DNA of 6,602 nucleotides from NCBI GenBank assembly GCA_947575935.1, contig CANPPM010000159.1, positions 1 through 6,602 of the forward strand. The letters are read 5' to 3'. The stretch's first letter is position 1. Each line of letters starts with the position of its first letter. A model generated the notes under the pieces. It worked only from the letters and a program-made list of their open reading frames with translations, ran no database searches and was not told where the DNA came from. This stretch comes from an uncultured Butyricicoccus sp. GTDB lineage: Bacteria; Bacillota; Clostridia; Oscillospirales; Butyricicoccaceae. Shown here piece after piece: positions 1 through 6,602 of this stretch. A program made the translations under genes and the position numbers.

Positions 1-1774
1 CGGTTAGGTTCATTTGGATGAAGCGGGATGCGTTCCAGATCTTATTGGCAAAATTACGGCTGGATTCAACTTTTTCAGTGGAAAAACGCATGTCATTCCC
101 GGGGCTGTTGCCCGTGACCAACGTAAAGCGTAGCGCGTCTGCGCCGTATTTTTCAATGACCTCTAATGGATCGATGCCGTTGCCGAGGGATTTTGACATT
201 TTGCGCCCCTGCGCATCGCGTACCAGTCCATGAATATAGACTGTCCGGAACGGCGCTTGCCGCATTTGCTCCAGCCCAGAGAAGATCATGCGCGCGACCC
301 AGAAAAAGATGATATCATAGCCGGTCACCAATACGGAGGTCGGGTAAAAATATTCCAGTTCCTTGGTCTGATCCGGCCAGCCCAGGGTCGAGAAAGGCCA
401 GAGTGCCGACGAGAACCAGGTGTCGAGTACGTCCTCCTCCTGCCGGATGTGCGTGCCGCCGCACTTAGGGCAGGTGGTGACATCGGTGCGTGAGACGGTC
501 ATTTCGCCGCAGTCTTCGCAGTAAAATGCCGGGATGCGATGCCCCCACCACAGCTGGCGGGAAATACACCAGTCATGCACGTTTTCCATCCAGCGCAGGT
601 AGGTCTTGGAAAAGCGGTCCGGAACAAACCGGACGCGTCCGTCCTGTACAGCCGCCATTGCGGGTTTGGCAAGCGGGGCCATTTTAACAAACCATTGTTT
701 GGAGGTCATTGGCTCGACGGTCGTGCCGCAGCGATAGCAGGCGCCGACATTATGCTCATGTTCCTCGGTCTTGACTAGCCGCCCCTCGGCCTCTAGGTCG
801 GCAAGAACGGCTTTGCGGCAGGTATAGCGGTCCATACCGCAGTATTTGCCGCCGTTTTCATTGACGGTGGCATCCTCGTTAAAGACGAGAATCTGCTCAA
901 GATTGTGGCGTAGGCCCATTTCAAAGTCGTTCGGATCGTGGCAGGGCGTGGTTTTCACGCAGCCGGTGCCAAATTCCAGGTCGACATAGTCGTCAGCAAA
1001 AATTGGGATTTCGCGGCCGATAATCGGCAGGATGCAGGTCTTGCCGATCAGGTGCTGATAGCGTTCGTCATTTGGGTTGACAGCCACGCCGGTGTCGCCC
1101 ATGAAGGTCTCTGGACGGGTAGTCGCGACGATCAGAAATTCGTCTGAATCCTTAATATCATATTTGATATGCCACAGTTTGCCTGGCTGGGTCTCGTATT
1201 CCACTTCGGCATCGGACAGGGCCGTCGTACAGTGTGGGCACCAGTTAATGATACGGTTGCCCTTGTAAATCAGCCCTTTTTCATACAGGTTGACAAACAC
1301 CTCGCGGACAGCCTTAGAGCAGCCCTCGTCCATCGTAAAGCGCTCCCGCCGCCAATCGCATGAGGACCCCAGCTTTTTCAGCTGCTGGAGAATCCGGCTG
1401 CCATACTGCTTTTTCCAGTCCCAGACACGTTCTAGGAATTTATCACGTCCGAGGTCGTAGCGGGTCAGCCCTTCATGAACGCGCAGGTGCTCCTCTACCT
1501 TGATCTGGGTAGCAATCCCTGCGTGGTCGGTGCCGGGCATCCAGAGCGCCGAATAACCCTGCATGCGCTTAAAGCGAATCAAGATATCCTGCAGCGTTTC
1601 GTCGAAAGCATGTCCCATGTGCAGCTGCCCAGTGACGTTTGGGGGCGGAATAACGATGGTAAAGGGTTTTTTGTCATGGTCGACCTCGGCGTTAAAACAA
1701 CCGTTTTCTTCCCAGAATTTGTACAGCGGTTCTTCCACCGAGGACGGGTCGTAAACCTTTGGAAGCTCGTTCAT
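1..1774 (-). CDS. valS: Valyl-tRNA synthetase (class I), N-terminal 591 residues, runs off left edge
   Basis: Cytoplasmic enzyme that attaches valine to tRNA-Val using ATP and edits mischarged threonine. Seen here: the class I signature PPPNVTGQLHMGHA with HMGH at residues 52-55; a CP1 editing domain with TTRPET (218-223) and GTGCVKTTPCHDPND (269-283); Cys pairs C179/C182 and C346/C349, and C419/C422 with C435/C438 (CEDC...CPKC), both consistent with the zinc sites of bacterial ValRS; the DWCISRQLWWGHR segment; and KMSKS at 525-529. ValRS of Gram-positives is about 880 aa, so roughly 290 residues (the rest of the anticodon-binding domain and the C-terminal coiled coil) lie beyond base 1. The ATG at 1774 is chosen because AAAGGAGAG sits 6 nt upstream. 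An in-frame ATG at 1816 exists, but translation from it would run through that ribosome binding site. Expression is controlled by the T-box leader upstream. No frameshift or missing catalytic motif is visible. Confidence 0.98.
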   Translation of the reverse strand, partial: MNELPKVYDPSSVEEPLYKFWEENGCFNAEVDHDKKPFTIVIPPPNVTGQLHMGHAFDETLQDILIRFKRMQGYSALWMPGTDHAGIATQIKVEEHLRVHEGLTRYDLGRDKFLERVWDWKKQYGSRILQQLKKLGSSCDWRRERFTMDEGCSKAVREVFVNLYEKGLIYKGNRIINWCPHCTTALSDAEVEYETQPGKLWHIKYDIKDSDEFLIVATTRPETFMGDTGVAVNPNDERYQHLIGKTCILPIIGREIPIFADDYVDLEFGTGCVKTTPCHDPNDFEMGLRHNLEQILVFNEDATVNENGGKYCGMDRYTCRKAVLADLEAEGRLVKTEEHEHNVGACYRCGTTVEPMTSKQWFVKMAPLAKPAMAAVQDGRVRFVPDRFSKTYLRWMENVHDWCISRQLWWGHRIPAFYCEDCGEMTVSRTDVTTCPKCGGTHIRQEEDVLDTWFSSALWPFSTLGWPDQTKELEYFYPTSVLVTGYDIIFFWVARMIFSGLEQMRQAPFRTVYIHGLVRDAQGRKMSKSLGNGIDPLEVIEKYGADALRFTLVTGNSPGNDMRFSTEKVESSRNFANKIWNASRFIQMNLT

Positions 1775-1780
1775 AAAAAT

Positions 1781-1789
1781 CTCTCCTTT
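1781..1789 (-). promoter_or_regulatory. Ribosome binding site of valS
   Basis: On the minus strand AAAGGAGAG lies 6 nt before the ATG at 1774, a near-ideal Shine-Dalgarno match and spacing. It decides the start against the in-frame upstream ATG at 1816, which has no comparable site in front of it. Confidence 0.9.
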
Positions 1790-1868
1790 GTTGGGATATA
1801 GTGGCAGGTACACCATGGCCGGCGGCAGCCCGCTTTGACAGGCGCCCTGCGCAGAGGAAAGGCGGTAC

Positions 1869-1912
1869 AAAAAAATGCTTTCGTCCTGGTTATTGCCAGG
1901 ACGAAAGCATTT
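1869..1912 (-). terminator. Rho-independent terminator/attenuator of the valS T-box leader
   Basis: A perfect 17-bp inverted repeat (1896-1912 and 1873-1889) with a 6-nt loop (1890-1895) is followed on the minus strand by a run of seven T, partly shared with the stem foot (1875-1869). It is the default OFF structure of the T-box switch. Its 5' arm contains the bases that the antiterminator needs (1897-1903). Confidence 0.95.
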
Positions 1913-2126
1913 GTTTCCGTGGTACCACCTGAATTCGCGGAGAACGTGTCCGCGCACTCTTACCCTGATAACGGCGGGTAGGCCGGAGGATCTTAAAAAA
2001 GCGTTCGGATCCCCTGCTCGGGAGCGACCTTCACCCATCCCGCCCGCGGACTTTCACCAGGCTGCCCGCTCTCTGCCGGCGCGGGAAAGGGGTTACTCCT
2101 CTCCGTCACTGCATTTCCCTATCTGA
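1869..2126 (-). ncRNA. T-box riboswitch leader of valS, valine (GUC) specifier
   Basis: Cis-acting leader that binds uncharged tRNA and switches between termination and read-through. Seen in transcript order: Stem I with a specifier loop closed by GGAG (2099-2096) and CTCC (2024-2021). It has AGTAA (2097-2093) on the 5' side and TGAAGGTCG on the 3' side, where GTC (2028-2026) reads as a valine codon. A distal helix CCCGCG (2085-2080)/CGCGGG (2048-2043) carries the conserved AGAGAGC (2074-2068) and apical GGTGAAAG (2058-2051) motifs. Further hairpins follow: GGATC/GATCC (2012-1988) and CGCGGA/TCCGCG (1954-1936). The T-box proper has bulge TGGTACC (1927-1921), whose TGGT should pair with the tRNA CCA end. 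It is flanked by CAGG (1931-1928) and ACG (1920-1918), which pair with CCTG (1900-1897) and CGT (1903-1901) to form the antiterminator. These last bases belong to the terminator stem, so the two folds exclude each other. The 5' end is inferred from the promoter. Confidence 0.95.
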
Positions 2127-2132
2127 GTATTT

Positions 2133-2161
2133 AGTGTACCATGTTTCCGTGCGGATAGCAA
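2133..2161 (-). promoter_or_regulatory. Sigma-A-type promoter of valS
   Basis: On the minus strand a -35 box TTGCTA (2161-2156) and a -10 box TACACT (2138-2133) are separated by exactly 17 nt. This predicts a transcript start near 2126, about 25 nt before the first paired elements of T-box Stem I. valS therefore has its own promoter and need not depend on read-through from the kinase gene. Assigned by consensus match only. Confidence 0.75.
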
Positions 2162-2190
2162 GCATTATTTTTGCAGATCCATTTCCCGGG

Positions 2191-2231
2191 GTATCCAGCA
2201 ACTGAAAAGGCGGGGATGCTTTTCCGGATAC
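2191..2231 (-). repeat. Imperfect nested inverted repeat after the kinase gene
   Basis: Two nested inverted repeats lie between the kinase stop and the valS promoter: GTATCC (2231-2226) with GGATAC (2196-2191), and inside them GAAAAG (2224-2219) with CTTTTC (2209-2204), around a 9-nt loop. The RNA could form an interrupted hairpin. There is no T-run directly after it, so it is not a canonical intrinsic terminator. It may be a weak or factor-dependent 3' end of the kinase operon, or chance. Apart from this, 2162-2257 shows nothing I can identify. Confidence 0.4.
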
Positions 2232-2257
2232 GGTCTGGGGGGCGCTCCATACCGCGT

Positions 2258-4924
2258 TCAGATGCGGTCTTGTGGCCGGGTACAGCCGTCTACGACGCCG
2301 ATTACAGCCTTGACGGTCTGCTCAAGCACCGCCATATCGATTGGCTTTGCGACATGGGCGTTCATCCCAGCTTCAAGCGCCTCCCGAATATCCTCGGCAA
2401 AGGCGTTTGCGGTCATGGCAATAATCGGGATGGTGCGCGCAAGCGGGTGGTCCAGCTTCCGGATGGCTCGGGTAGCCTCATAGCCGTTCATGACCGGCAT
2501 CTGTACATCCATCAGGATCAGCTGGTACTGCCCGGGCGCAGAGTTTTCAAATGCCTGGGTAATGAGCCGTCCATTTTCAAAGATATCGCAGGATGCGCCC
2601 GTCATGTCCAAAAGTTCATGCAGAATCTCTGCGTTAATCTCATTATCCTCTGCCGCAAGGATATGCATCCCCTCTAGGATGCTCTGCAAACGGGTATCCT
2701 CGGTTTCAGACAGCGGTTCCGGATGCAGCACGGACGCTACTTTTTGCCGGAAGCTGGTGAGGAAAAACGGTTTGGGTAGGAAAGCATCTACTCCTGCGGC
2801 CGTTGCCGCCTCCTCGATTTCAGGCCAGTCATAGCTGGTTAGGAGGAGGATCGGCTTTGCCTGCAGCGGTGTGCTGCGGATTTGCCGGACGGTTTCCACC
2901 CCGTCCATCCCGGGCATTTTCCAATCCAACAGGACGATCTGGTAGGGGCGGCCTTCCCCGTCTGCCTGTCGGACCATTTCGACGGCCTGTTGTCCGTCTA
3001 GCGTATAGCCTACCGTTGTACCGGTGCCCTCCATCGTCATTTGGATATTTTGGCAAATCACGTTTTCATCATCGACCACCAGAATGCGGGAGATGCCGTT
3101 GCTGTGCCAGAAGTTCTGGTCCATTTCCTGCTCGCTGATATGCAGTTCCAACTCCACCGTAAAGACGGAGCCTTCCCCTTTTTCGCTGATGACCGAGATA
3201 TTTCCGCCCATCAGGTCAAGCAGGTTTTTGGTAATCGCCATCCCCAGGCCGGTCCCCTGGATCTTGTTGGTAACGCTATCCTCTTCCCGCGTGAAAGCAT
3301 GGAAGATGCGCTGCAGGTACTCTGGGCTCATGCCATAGCCGTTATCGGCGACAATAAACCGGTAATGCGCAAGTTGCTTGGCATGCTGGCGGAGTTCCTG
3401 CACGGTCAGTGTGATTCGCCCGCCGTCAGGGGTATATTTGAGGGCGTTAGACAGCAGGTTTAAGAGGATTTGGTTGAGGCGGAGCTTATCCATCACGACG
3501 CGTTCATGCTTGAGCTCCAGGCTGTACACTTCAAAAGTGTGCCCTTTGGCCTTCATCTGCGGGCGGATGATAGAGTCGATGTTTTCAATCAGGTCGACAA
3601 TATTTTCATCCGATAAGTTTAGGGTTGTTTTCCCGGCCTCGATCTTGCTGATATCCAGAATGTCATTGATCAGCCCCAGCAGGTGCTGGCTGGAAGCGGT
3701 GATTTTCTTGGTGTATTCTCTGACCTTTTCCGGGCTGTCCGCATCCCGTGCGAGTAGGGCGGCAAAGCCAATAATGGCGTTCATTGGGGTACGGATATCG
3801 TGGCTCATATTGGAAAGGAACGAGCTCTTGGCGCGGTTGGCCTCTTCGGCAATTTGGAAAGCCTGTTCGGCCGTTTCCTTGGATTGTGCCAGCATGGCAT
3901 TGGACTCTTCAAGCCGTGCGTTCAGTTCCTCCTGCCGGCGCAGATTATCCTGTTCCTGCCGGAACAGCCGGATACTGCTTTGCTGCTTTGCAATGGATAC
4001 CACGACAAGAATCAGCATCACCAGCAGGCTGACTGCGAAAAACAACAGCATTCGGATCACTGTGCTCATCATGCCTACCGTCCCGGAGGCGACAAATTTG
4101 GCGGGGATCAGAAACAGCAGCAGCGTATCGTATTCTGCCAGGGATGTCAGGCAATAATAATATTCTCGATTTTGGTAGTGGAAATTGGCGCTGATCGTGT
4201 TGGTTTCTGCAATGGCGTCACGGATGTTGGGGAATCGCTGTCCCTCCATTTCTTCCAGGACCTTCAGCACGTTGTAGGCCTGAATGGTATTGGTATGGGC
4301 AACGTCGTCATGCATACGCGTCCCGTCATTTTTCAGAATATAAGTTTCATTCTGGCTCCTATATGCCGCGCTGTCGTAGTATTGGGATAATGTATATACA
4401 TCTTTCAGAAGAATGATATGGGTAAAGCGGATGCCGGCATCATCCGGCGGCGTGTCCAGCCTTTGTACAAACGCCCAGTAACTGTGCTGCATAAAGGTAT
4501 CTGTTATAAAGGTATAGCGGTCTTCGCCGCTGGAAAGCCGGTCAATATCGGCCCAGACGCCGTGCCTGCCGGATATGTCATAACAGTGCCCCCTGTTGTC
4601 CAGCAGCATCAGGACAGAGCTGTAATCGTCCGTTCCCAATGTCCGTTCCAAATCGCTGATTGTCTCTGCCACCGCTTCGGCCGAATCCAGGTTACGGCCA
4701 TCCAGCAGACGGGCCGCAGTGGTCAAATAATTCCAATGGGAATCTAGTGCGTTTTTCAGATTCACACGAACCTGAGAGGTGATTTCATTCAGCTGCGTTG
4801 TGCGTTCTATAAAAATTTGTTGCTGCAGATATAGGGTAAAATATTTGCTGCCGGTCAGCAGGAACAGCAGCAGTCCAACTACCAATGCCGCTGGAAGCAG
4901 GAAATTACGTTTTTTCAAGCCCAT
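2258..4924 (-). CDS. Hybrid sensor histidine kinase with two receiver domains (888 aa)
   Basis: Membrane sensor that should autophosphorylate in response to an extracytoplasmic cue and pass phosphate to its own receivers. Seen: TM1 about residues 8-25; an extracytoplasmic region about 30-288, beginning with a long helix and looking Cache/PAS-like (family inferred); TM2 about 290-312; a Glu/Gln-rich coiled-coil linker about 314-366 with no HAMP that I recognise. HisKA follows with SHDIRTP, phospho-acceptor H375. HATPase_c has N box N493, G1 DNGYG (527-531), F box 541-544 and G2 GTGLGMA (557-563). Receiver 1 (about 612-733) has D618/D619, phospho-acceptor D667, T696 and K718. Receiver 2 (about 753-876) has E759/D760, phospho-acceptor D806, T838 and K860. 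All catalytic residues are intact. There is no HPt or DNA-binding domain, so any output partner lies elsewhere. The ATG at 4924 follows a G-rich ribosome binding site and lies 40 bp after the solute-binding gene, which suggests an operon. The ligand is unknown. Confidence 0.95.
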   Translation of the reverse strand: MGLKKRNFLLPAALVVGLLLFLLTGSKYFTLYLQQQIFIERTTQLNEITSQVRVNLKNALDSHWNYLTTAARLLDGRNLDSAEAVAETISDLERTLGTDDYSSVLMLLDNRGHCYDISGRHGVWADIDRLSSGEDRYTFITDTFMQHSYWAFVQRLDTPPDDAGIRFTHIILLKDVYTLSQYYDSAAYRSQNETYILKNDGTRMHDDVAHTNTIQAYNVLKVLEEMEGQRFPNIRDAIAETNTISANFHYQNREYYYCLTSLAEYDTLLLFLIPAKFVASGTVGMMSTVIRMLLFFAVSLLVMLILVVVSIAKQQSSIRLFRQEQDNLRRQEELNARLEESNAMLAQSKETAEQAFQIAEEANRAKSSFLSNMSHDIRTPMNAIIGFAALLARDADSPEKVREYTKKITASSQHLLGLINDILDISKIEAGKTTLNLSDENIVDLIENIDSIIRPQMKAKGHTFEVYSLELKHERVVMDKLRLNQILLNLLSNALKYTPDGGRITLTVQELRQHAKQLAHYRFIVADNGYGMSPEYLQRIFHAFTREEDSVTNKIQGTGLGMAITKNLLDLMGGNISVISEKGEGSVFTVELELHISEQEMDQNFWHSNGISRILVVDDENVICQNIQMTMEGTGTTVGYTLDGQQAVEMVRQADGEGRPYQIVLLDWKMPGMDGVETVRQIRSTPLQAKPILLLTSYDWPEIEEAATAAGVDAFLPKPFFLTSFRQKVASVLHPEPLSETEDTRLQSILEGMHILAAEDNEINAEILHELLDMTGASCDIFENGRLITQAFENSAPGQYQLILMDVQMPVMNGYEATRAIRKLDHPLARTIPIIAMTANAFAEDIREALEAGMNAHVAKPIDMAVLEQTVKAVIGVVDGCTRPQDRI

Positions 4925-4935
4925 TCTGGTTAGAG

Positions 4936-4946
4936 TCCCCCCTTTT
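4936..4946 (-). promoter_or_regulatory. Ribosome binding site of the hybrid kinase gene
   Basis: On the minus strand AAAAGGGGGGA ends 11 nt before the ATG at 4924, inside the 40-bp gap after the upstream stop codon. The gap shows no promoter or terminator, which supports cotranscription. The spacing is slightly long and the core is G-rich rather than a perfect AGGAGG. Confidence 0.7.
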
Positions 4947-4964
4947 CTTGCTTGGCACAGCGGC

Positions 4965-6602
4965 TTACTGCAGTGTGATATAGTCTGTCGGTGCAGCCAG
5001 TGGAACCCCTGACAGGAGGCGGACGGTCAACAGCTGATTCGGGTTTTGCTCCAGTCTTTGGCAGCCGCTGACGCCGCAGGCGTCCAATAACGCACGCTGT
5101 ACCGGCTCATAGCCCAGCATTGTCGCCGAATAAACTGCAGAGCGGTCCAGAGCCTTACCATCCATTGTCAAACGGACCAGAGTATAGCCGGAATCCGTTT
5201 TATGGAGTTCCATTTCAAATCCGCTGGATACATAAAGGGAGGAATCCCCGTACACGGTCCCCAGCGTTTCCGATTGCGTAAGCAAATTTTCAATATATTT
5301 GTACAATTGTTCTCCGGTCAGGCTGCACTGCAGGGCGTCTGCGGCGCTGCCTGCCATCAGGTAGCGAAGCTGTTCCTCGGTGTAGACGCCTGCGGCGATA
5401 TTTCCCGAAACGTGGGTTGACTGCCCGATCAGCAGCTGCGTGCCAAGCTCCTCGCGCAGGGAGTTCATTACGGCTGAGGCAGCCTGGCTTCCGTGCTCTG
5501 GATGGAAAGCGTAAGGATATCCGGGATCGATTTTCACGACTGCAGGTATTGTGTCCTGTTCCGTCAGCATTGCCGCATTAAACGCGTCAAAAGCCGAGCG
5601 GGCGTCAGGATATTCCCCTGTGATCATTCCGCGGACGATCTGTGTAGAAACGTCGAACATATCGGCAGATGCAAGCCGGATATACAACCGGTTGCTGTCG
5701 ATATAGGGCTGTATATGGCGCAGCGATTCAGAAAGCGGAAGGACCGTCCCCTTGGTATAGGGAATCATATTTTTGCCGCTGGCAATTTGCTGCAGGCCCT
5801 CCTCGCTGAGCATTGCCGTCATGATGTCCAGAATCAGCTGTTTTCGCTCGGGCGTCTGTTCTGCAGCTGCACTGGCGGCAATATGAAACGCCGGATACGT
5901 TAGGTACCAGTTGTCTTCTTCGGTTTGGCCAAAATACGGCATCAGCATGGATTCCCCGTTTACGCTGTCGCGGATCGTTATTTCGTTCCCGGTTCCGCGC
6001 ATCATGGCCAGGCGGTTGTCTTGATAGGCGCCAAGTATCTGGCTGTGCTCGGTTTCCAGGTCGGAGGCAGTGATTCCGGCGGCAGCAAGAAACTCCTGCA
6101 GCCGTTCAAATACGGGCAGCCAAACCGGTTCACTCAGTTGGTTGGTCTGGCCGCTTTCATAGAGCTGCCGCCACTCCCGCCCTTCCTGTGAGACCAGCTG
6201 TGGAATAGAAAGGCCCTGCAGGAGCTCCATGCAGCTGAAGTCGGCGGTGAAATTGGTGAGAAACGGGCGGATTCCAAGTGCCCGCAGTGCCATACAGACA
6301 TCAATGAATTCCGGGTAATTTGTGGGCAGGCGAAGCCCGTTTTCTTCCAGCAGCACCCGATTTATGATGATGCTATCGACCTCTGCACACGCCGGCAGCC
6401 AATTGACTGTGCCGTCACTGTAGGTATAGCTGCGCAGATAAGACTGGTGAAACGTATTGGTAAGCGCACAGCCGCTCAGATCCATCAGCGCATCTCTCCA
6501 CCCGGATACATCGTTCAGGGAAAAACGCCGTACGGTCAGAATGTCCGGCAAGTCGCCGAGTGATTCCTTAAAATGGTAAAAATCCGGGGAGTTGGTGGCA
6601 GT
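4965..6602 (-). CDS. Extracellular solute-binding protein (sugar type) with 5'-nucleotidase C-terminal-like domain; N terminus beyond right edge
   Basis: Probable extracytoplasmic ligand-binding protein. 545 residues are visible, ending in TAA at 4967-4965. The frame is open to the last base, so the true start and any lipoprotein signal peptide lie outside; a TTG at 6551 is internal, because residues before it continue the fold. Visible residues about 1-345 resemble ABC family 1 sugar-binding proteins: LPDIL near 18-22, DGTVNWLP (63-70), then IIINRVLLEENGL...PTNYPEF (78-99), the usual position of the YNK-x-LF-x-x-x-G-P-x-T-W-x-E pattern. Residues about 357-545 resemble the C-terminal, substrate-binding domain of 5'-nucleotidases: SLTGEQLYKYIENLL (427-441), a VSSGFEMELH strand (458-467), and DGKALDRSAVYSATMLGYE (481-499). 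The catalytic metallophosphoesterase domain of that family is absent, so nucleotidase activity is not expected. No permease or ATPase gene is visible. The kinase gene 40 bp downstream suggests a sensory rather than transport role. The binding-protein call is firmer than the C-terminal domain call. Confidence 0.85.
   Translation of the reverse strand, partial: TATNSPDFYHFKESLGDLPDILTVRRFSLNDVSGWRDALMDLSGCALTNTFHQSYLRSYTYSDGTVNWLPACAEVDSIIINRVLLEENGLRLPTNYPEFIDVCMALRALGIRPFLTNFTADFSCMELLQGLSIPQLVSQEGREWRQLYESGQTNQLSEPVWLPVFERLQEFLAAAGITASDLETEHSQILGAYQDNRLAMMRGTGNEITIRDSVNGESMLMPYFGQTEEDNWYLTYPAFHIAASAAAEQTPERKQLILDIMTAMLSEEGLQQIASGKNMIPYTKGTVLPLSESLRHIQPYIDSNRLYIRLASADMFDVSTQIVRGMITGEYPDARSAFDAFNAAMLTEQDTIPAVVKIDPGYPYAFHPEHGSQAASAVMNSLREELGTQLLIGQSTHVSGNIAAGVYTEEQLRYLMAGSAADALQCSLTGEQLYKYIENLLTQSETLGTVYGDSSLYVSSGFEMELHKTDSGYTLVRLTMDGKALDRSAVYSATMLGYEPVQRALLDACGVSGCQRLEQNPNQLLTVRLLSGVPLAAPTDYITLQ

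Noticed and set aside
2191..2231. Intrinsic terminator of the kinase gene
   Set aside because: The arms are short and asymmetrically interrupted and no T-run follows on the minus strand. Kept only as an inverted repeat.
2171..2677. 168-codon open frame on the plus strand
   Set aside because: Antisense to receiver 2 and the kinase 3' end. No recognisable motif, and the opposite strand encodes an intact conserved domain.
3378..4157. 259-codon open frame on the plus strand
   Set aside because: It lies wholly antisense to the kinase HisKA/HATPase region, is rich in Ser, Arg and Leu as expected for a shadow frame, and shows no domain motif or good ribosome binding site.
3800..4390. 196-codon open frame on the plus strand
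   Set aside because: Antisense to the kinase sensor, TM2 and linker region; its composition (many His, Gln and Cys) is typical of a complementary-strand artefact.
5493..5903. 136-codon open frame on the plus strand
   Set aside because: Antisense to the solute-binding protein gene, whose frame is continuous and matches a known family.
6549..6551. TTG at 6551 as the start of the solute-binding protein
   Set aside because: The frame stays open to base 6602, and the 17 upstream residues continue a binding-protein-like sequence leading into the PDIL segment. No signal peptide follows the TTG, so it is internal.
1..6602. CRISPR array, insertion sequence, tRNA or rRNA genes
   Set aside because: No regularly spaced repeats, transposase motifs, terminal inverted repeats or tRNA cloverleaf were seen on either strand.

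Overview
The window is a moderately GC-rich (mid-50s percent by eye) piece of chromosome, and every gene I can support reads on the minus strand. It suggests a low-to-mid-GC Gram-positive of class Clostridia, probably of the Ruminococcaceae/Oscillospiraceae or Lachnospiraceae type. Reasons: valS is preceded by a T-box tRNA-sensing leader, a Firmicutes hallmark; ribosome binding sites are strong AGGAG/GGGGG types; and the sensor kinase is of the SHDIRTPMN, twin-receiver kind common in gut Clostridia. The genus cannot be named from this sequence.

Layout in transcription order, right to left. (1) 6602-4965: an extracytoplasmic sugar-type solute-binding protein, missing its N terminus at the window edge, whose C-terminal third resembles the C-terminal domain of 5'-nucleotidases. 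(2) After a 40-bp gap, 4924-2258: a membrane hybrid sensor histidine kinase of 888 aa with a large extracytoplasmic sensor region, HisKA, HATPase_c and two receiver domains. The two genes look like one operon, and I infer that the binding protein presents a ligand to the kinase. (3) 2257-1775: an intergenic region with an inverted repeat after the kinase gene, a good sigma-A-type promoter, a complete T-box leader with a valine (GUC) specifier, and its terminator. (4) 1774-1: the N-terminal two thirds of valyl-tRNA synthetase, running off the left edge.

The leader explains valS control. Uncharged tRNA-Val should pair through its anticodon with GUC and through its CCA end with the TGGT bulge, stabilising a short antiterminator helix that shares bases with a perfect 17-bp terminator. 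The kinase/binding-protein pair looks functionally unrelated to valS and simply lies upstream of it. The most interesting content is that sensory pair: a binding protein fused to a nucleotidase-like ligand domain without a catalytic domain, next to a phosphorelay kinase that has no HPt domain or DNA-binding partner in view.
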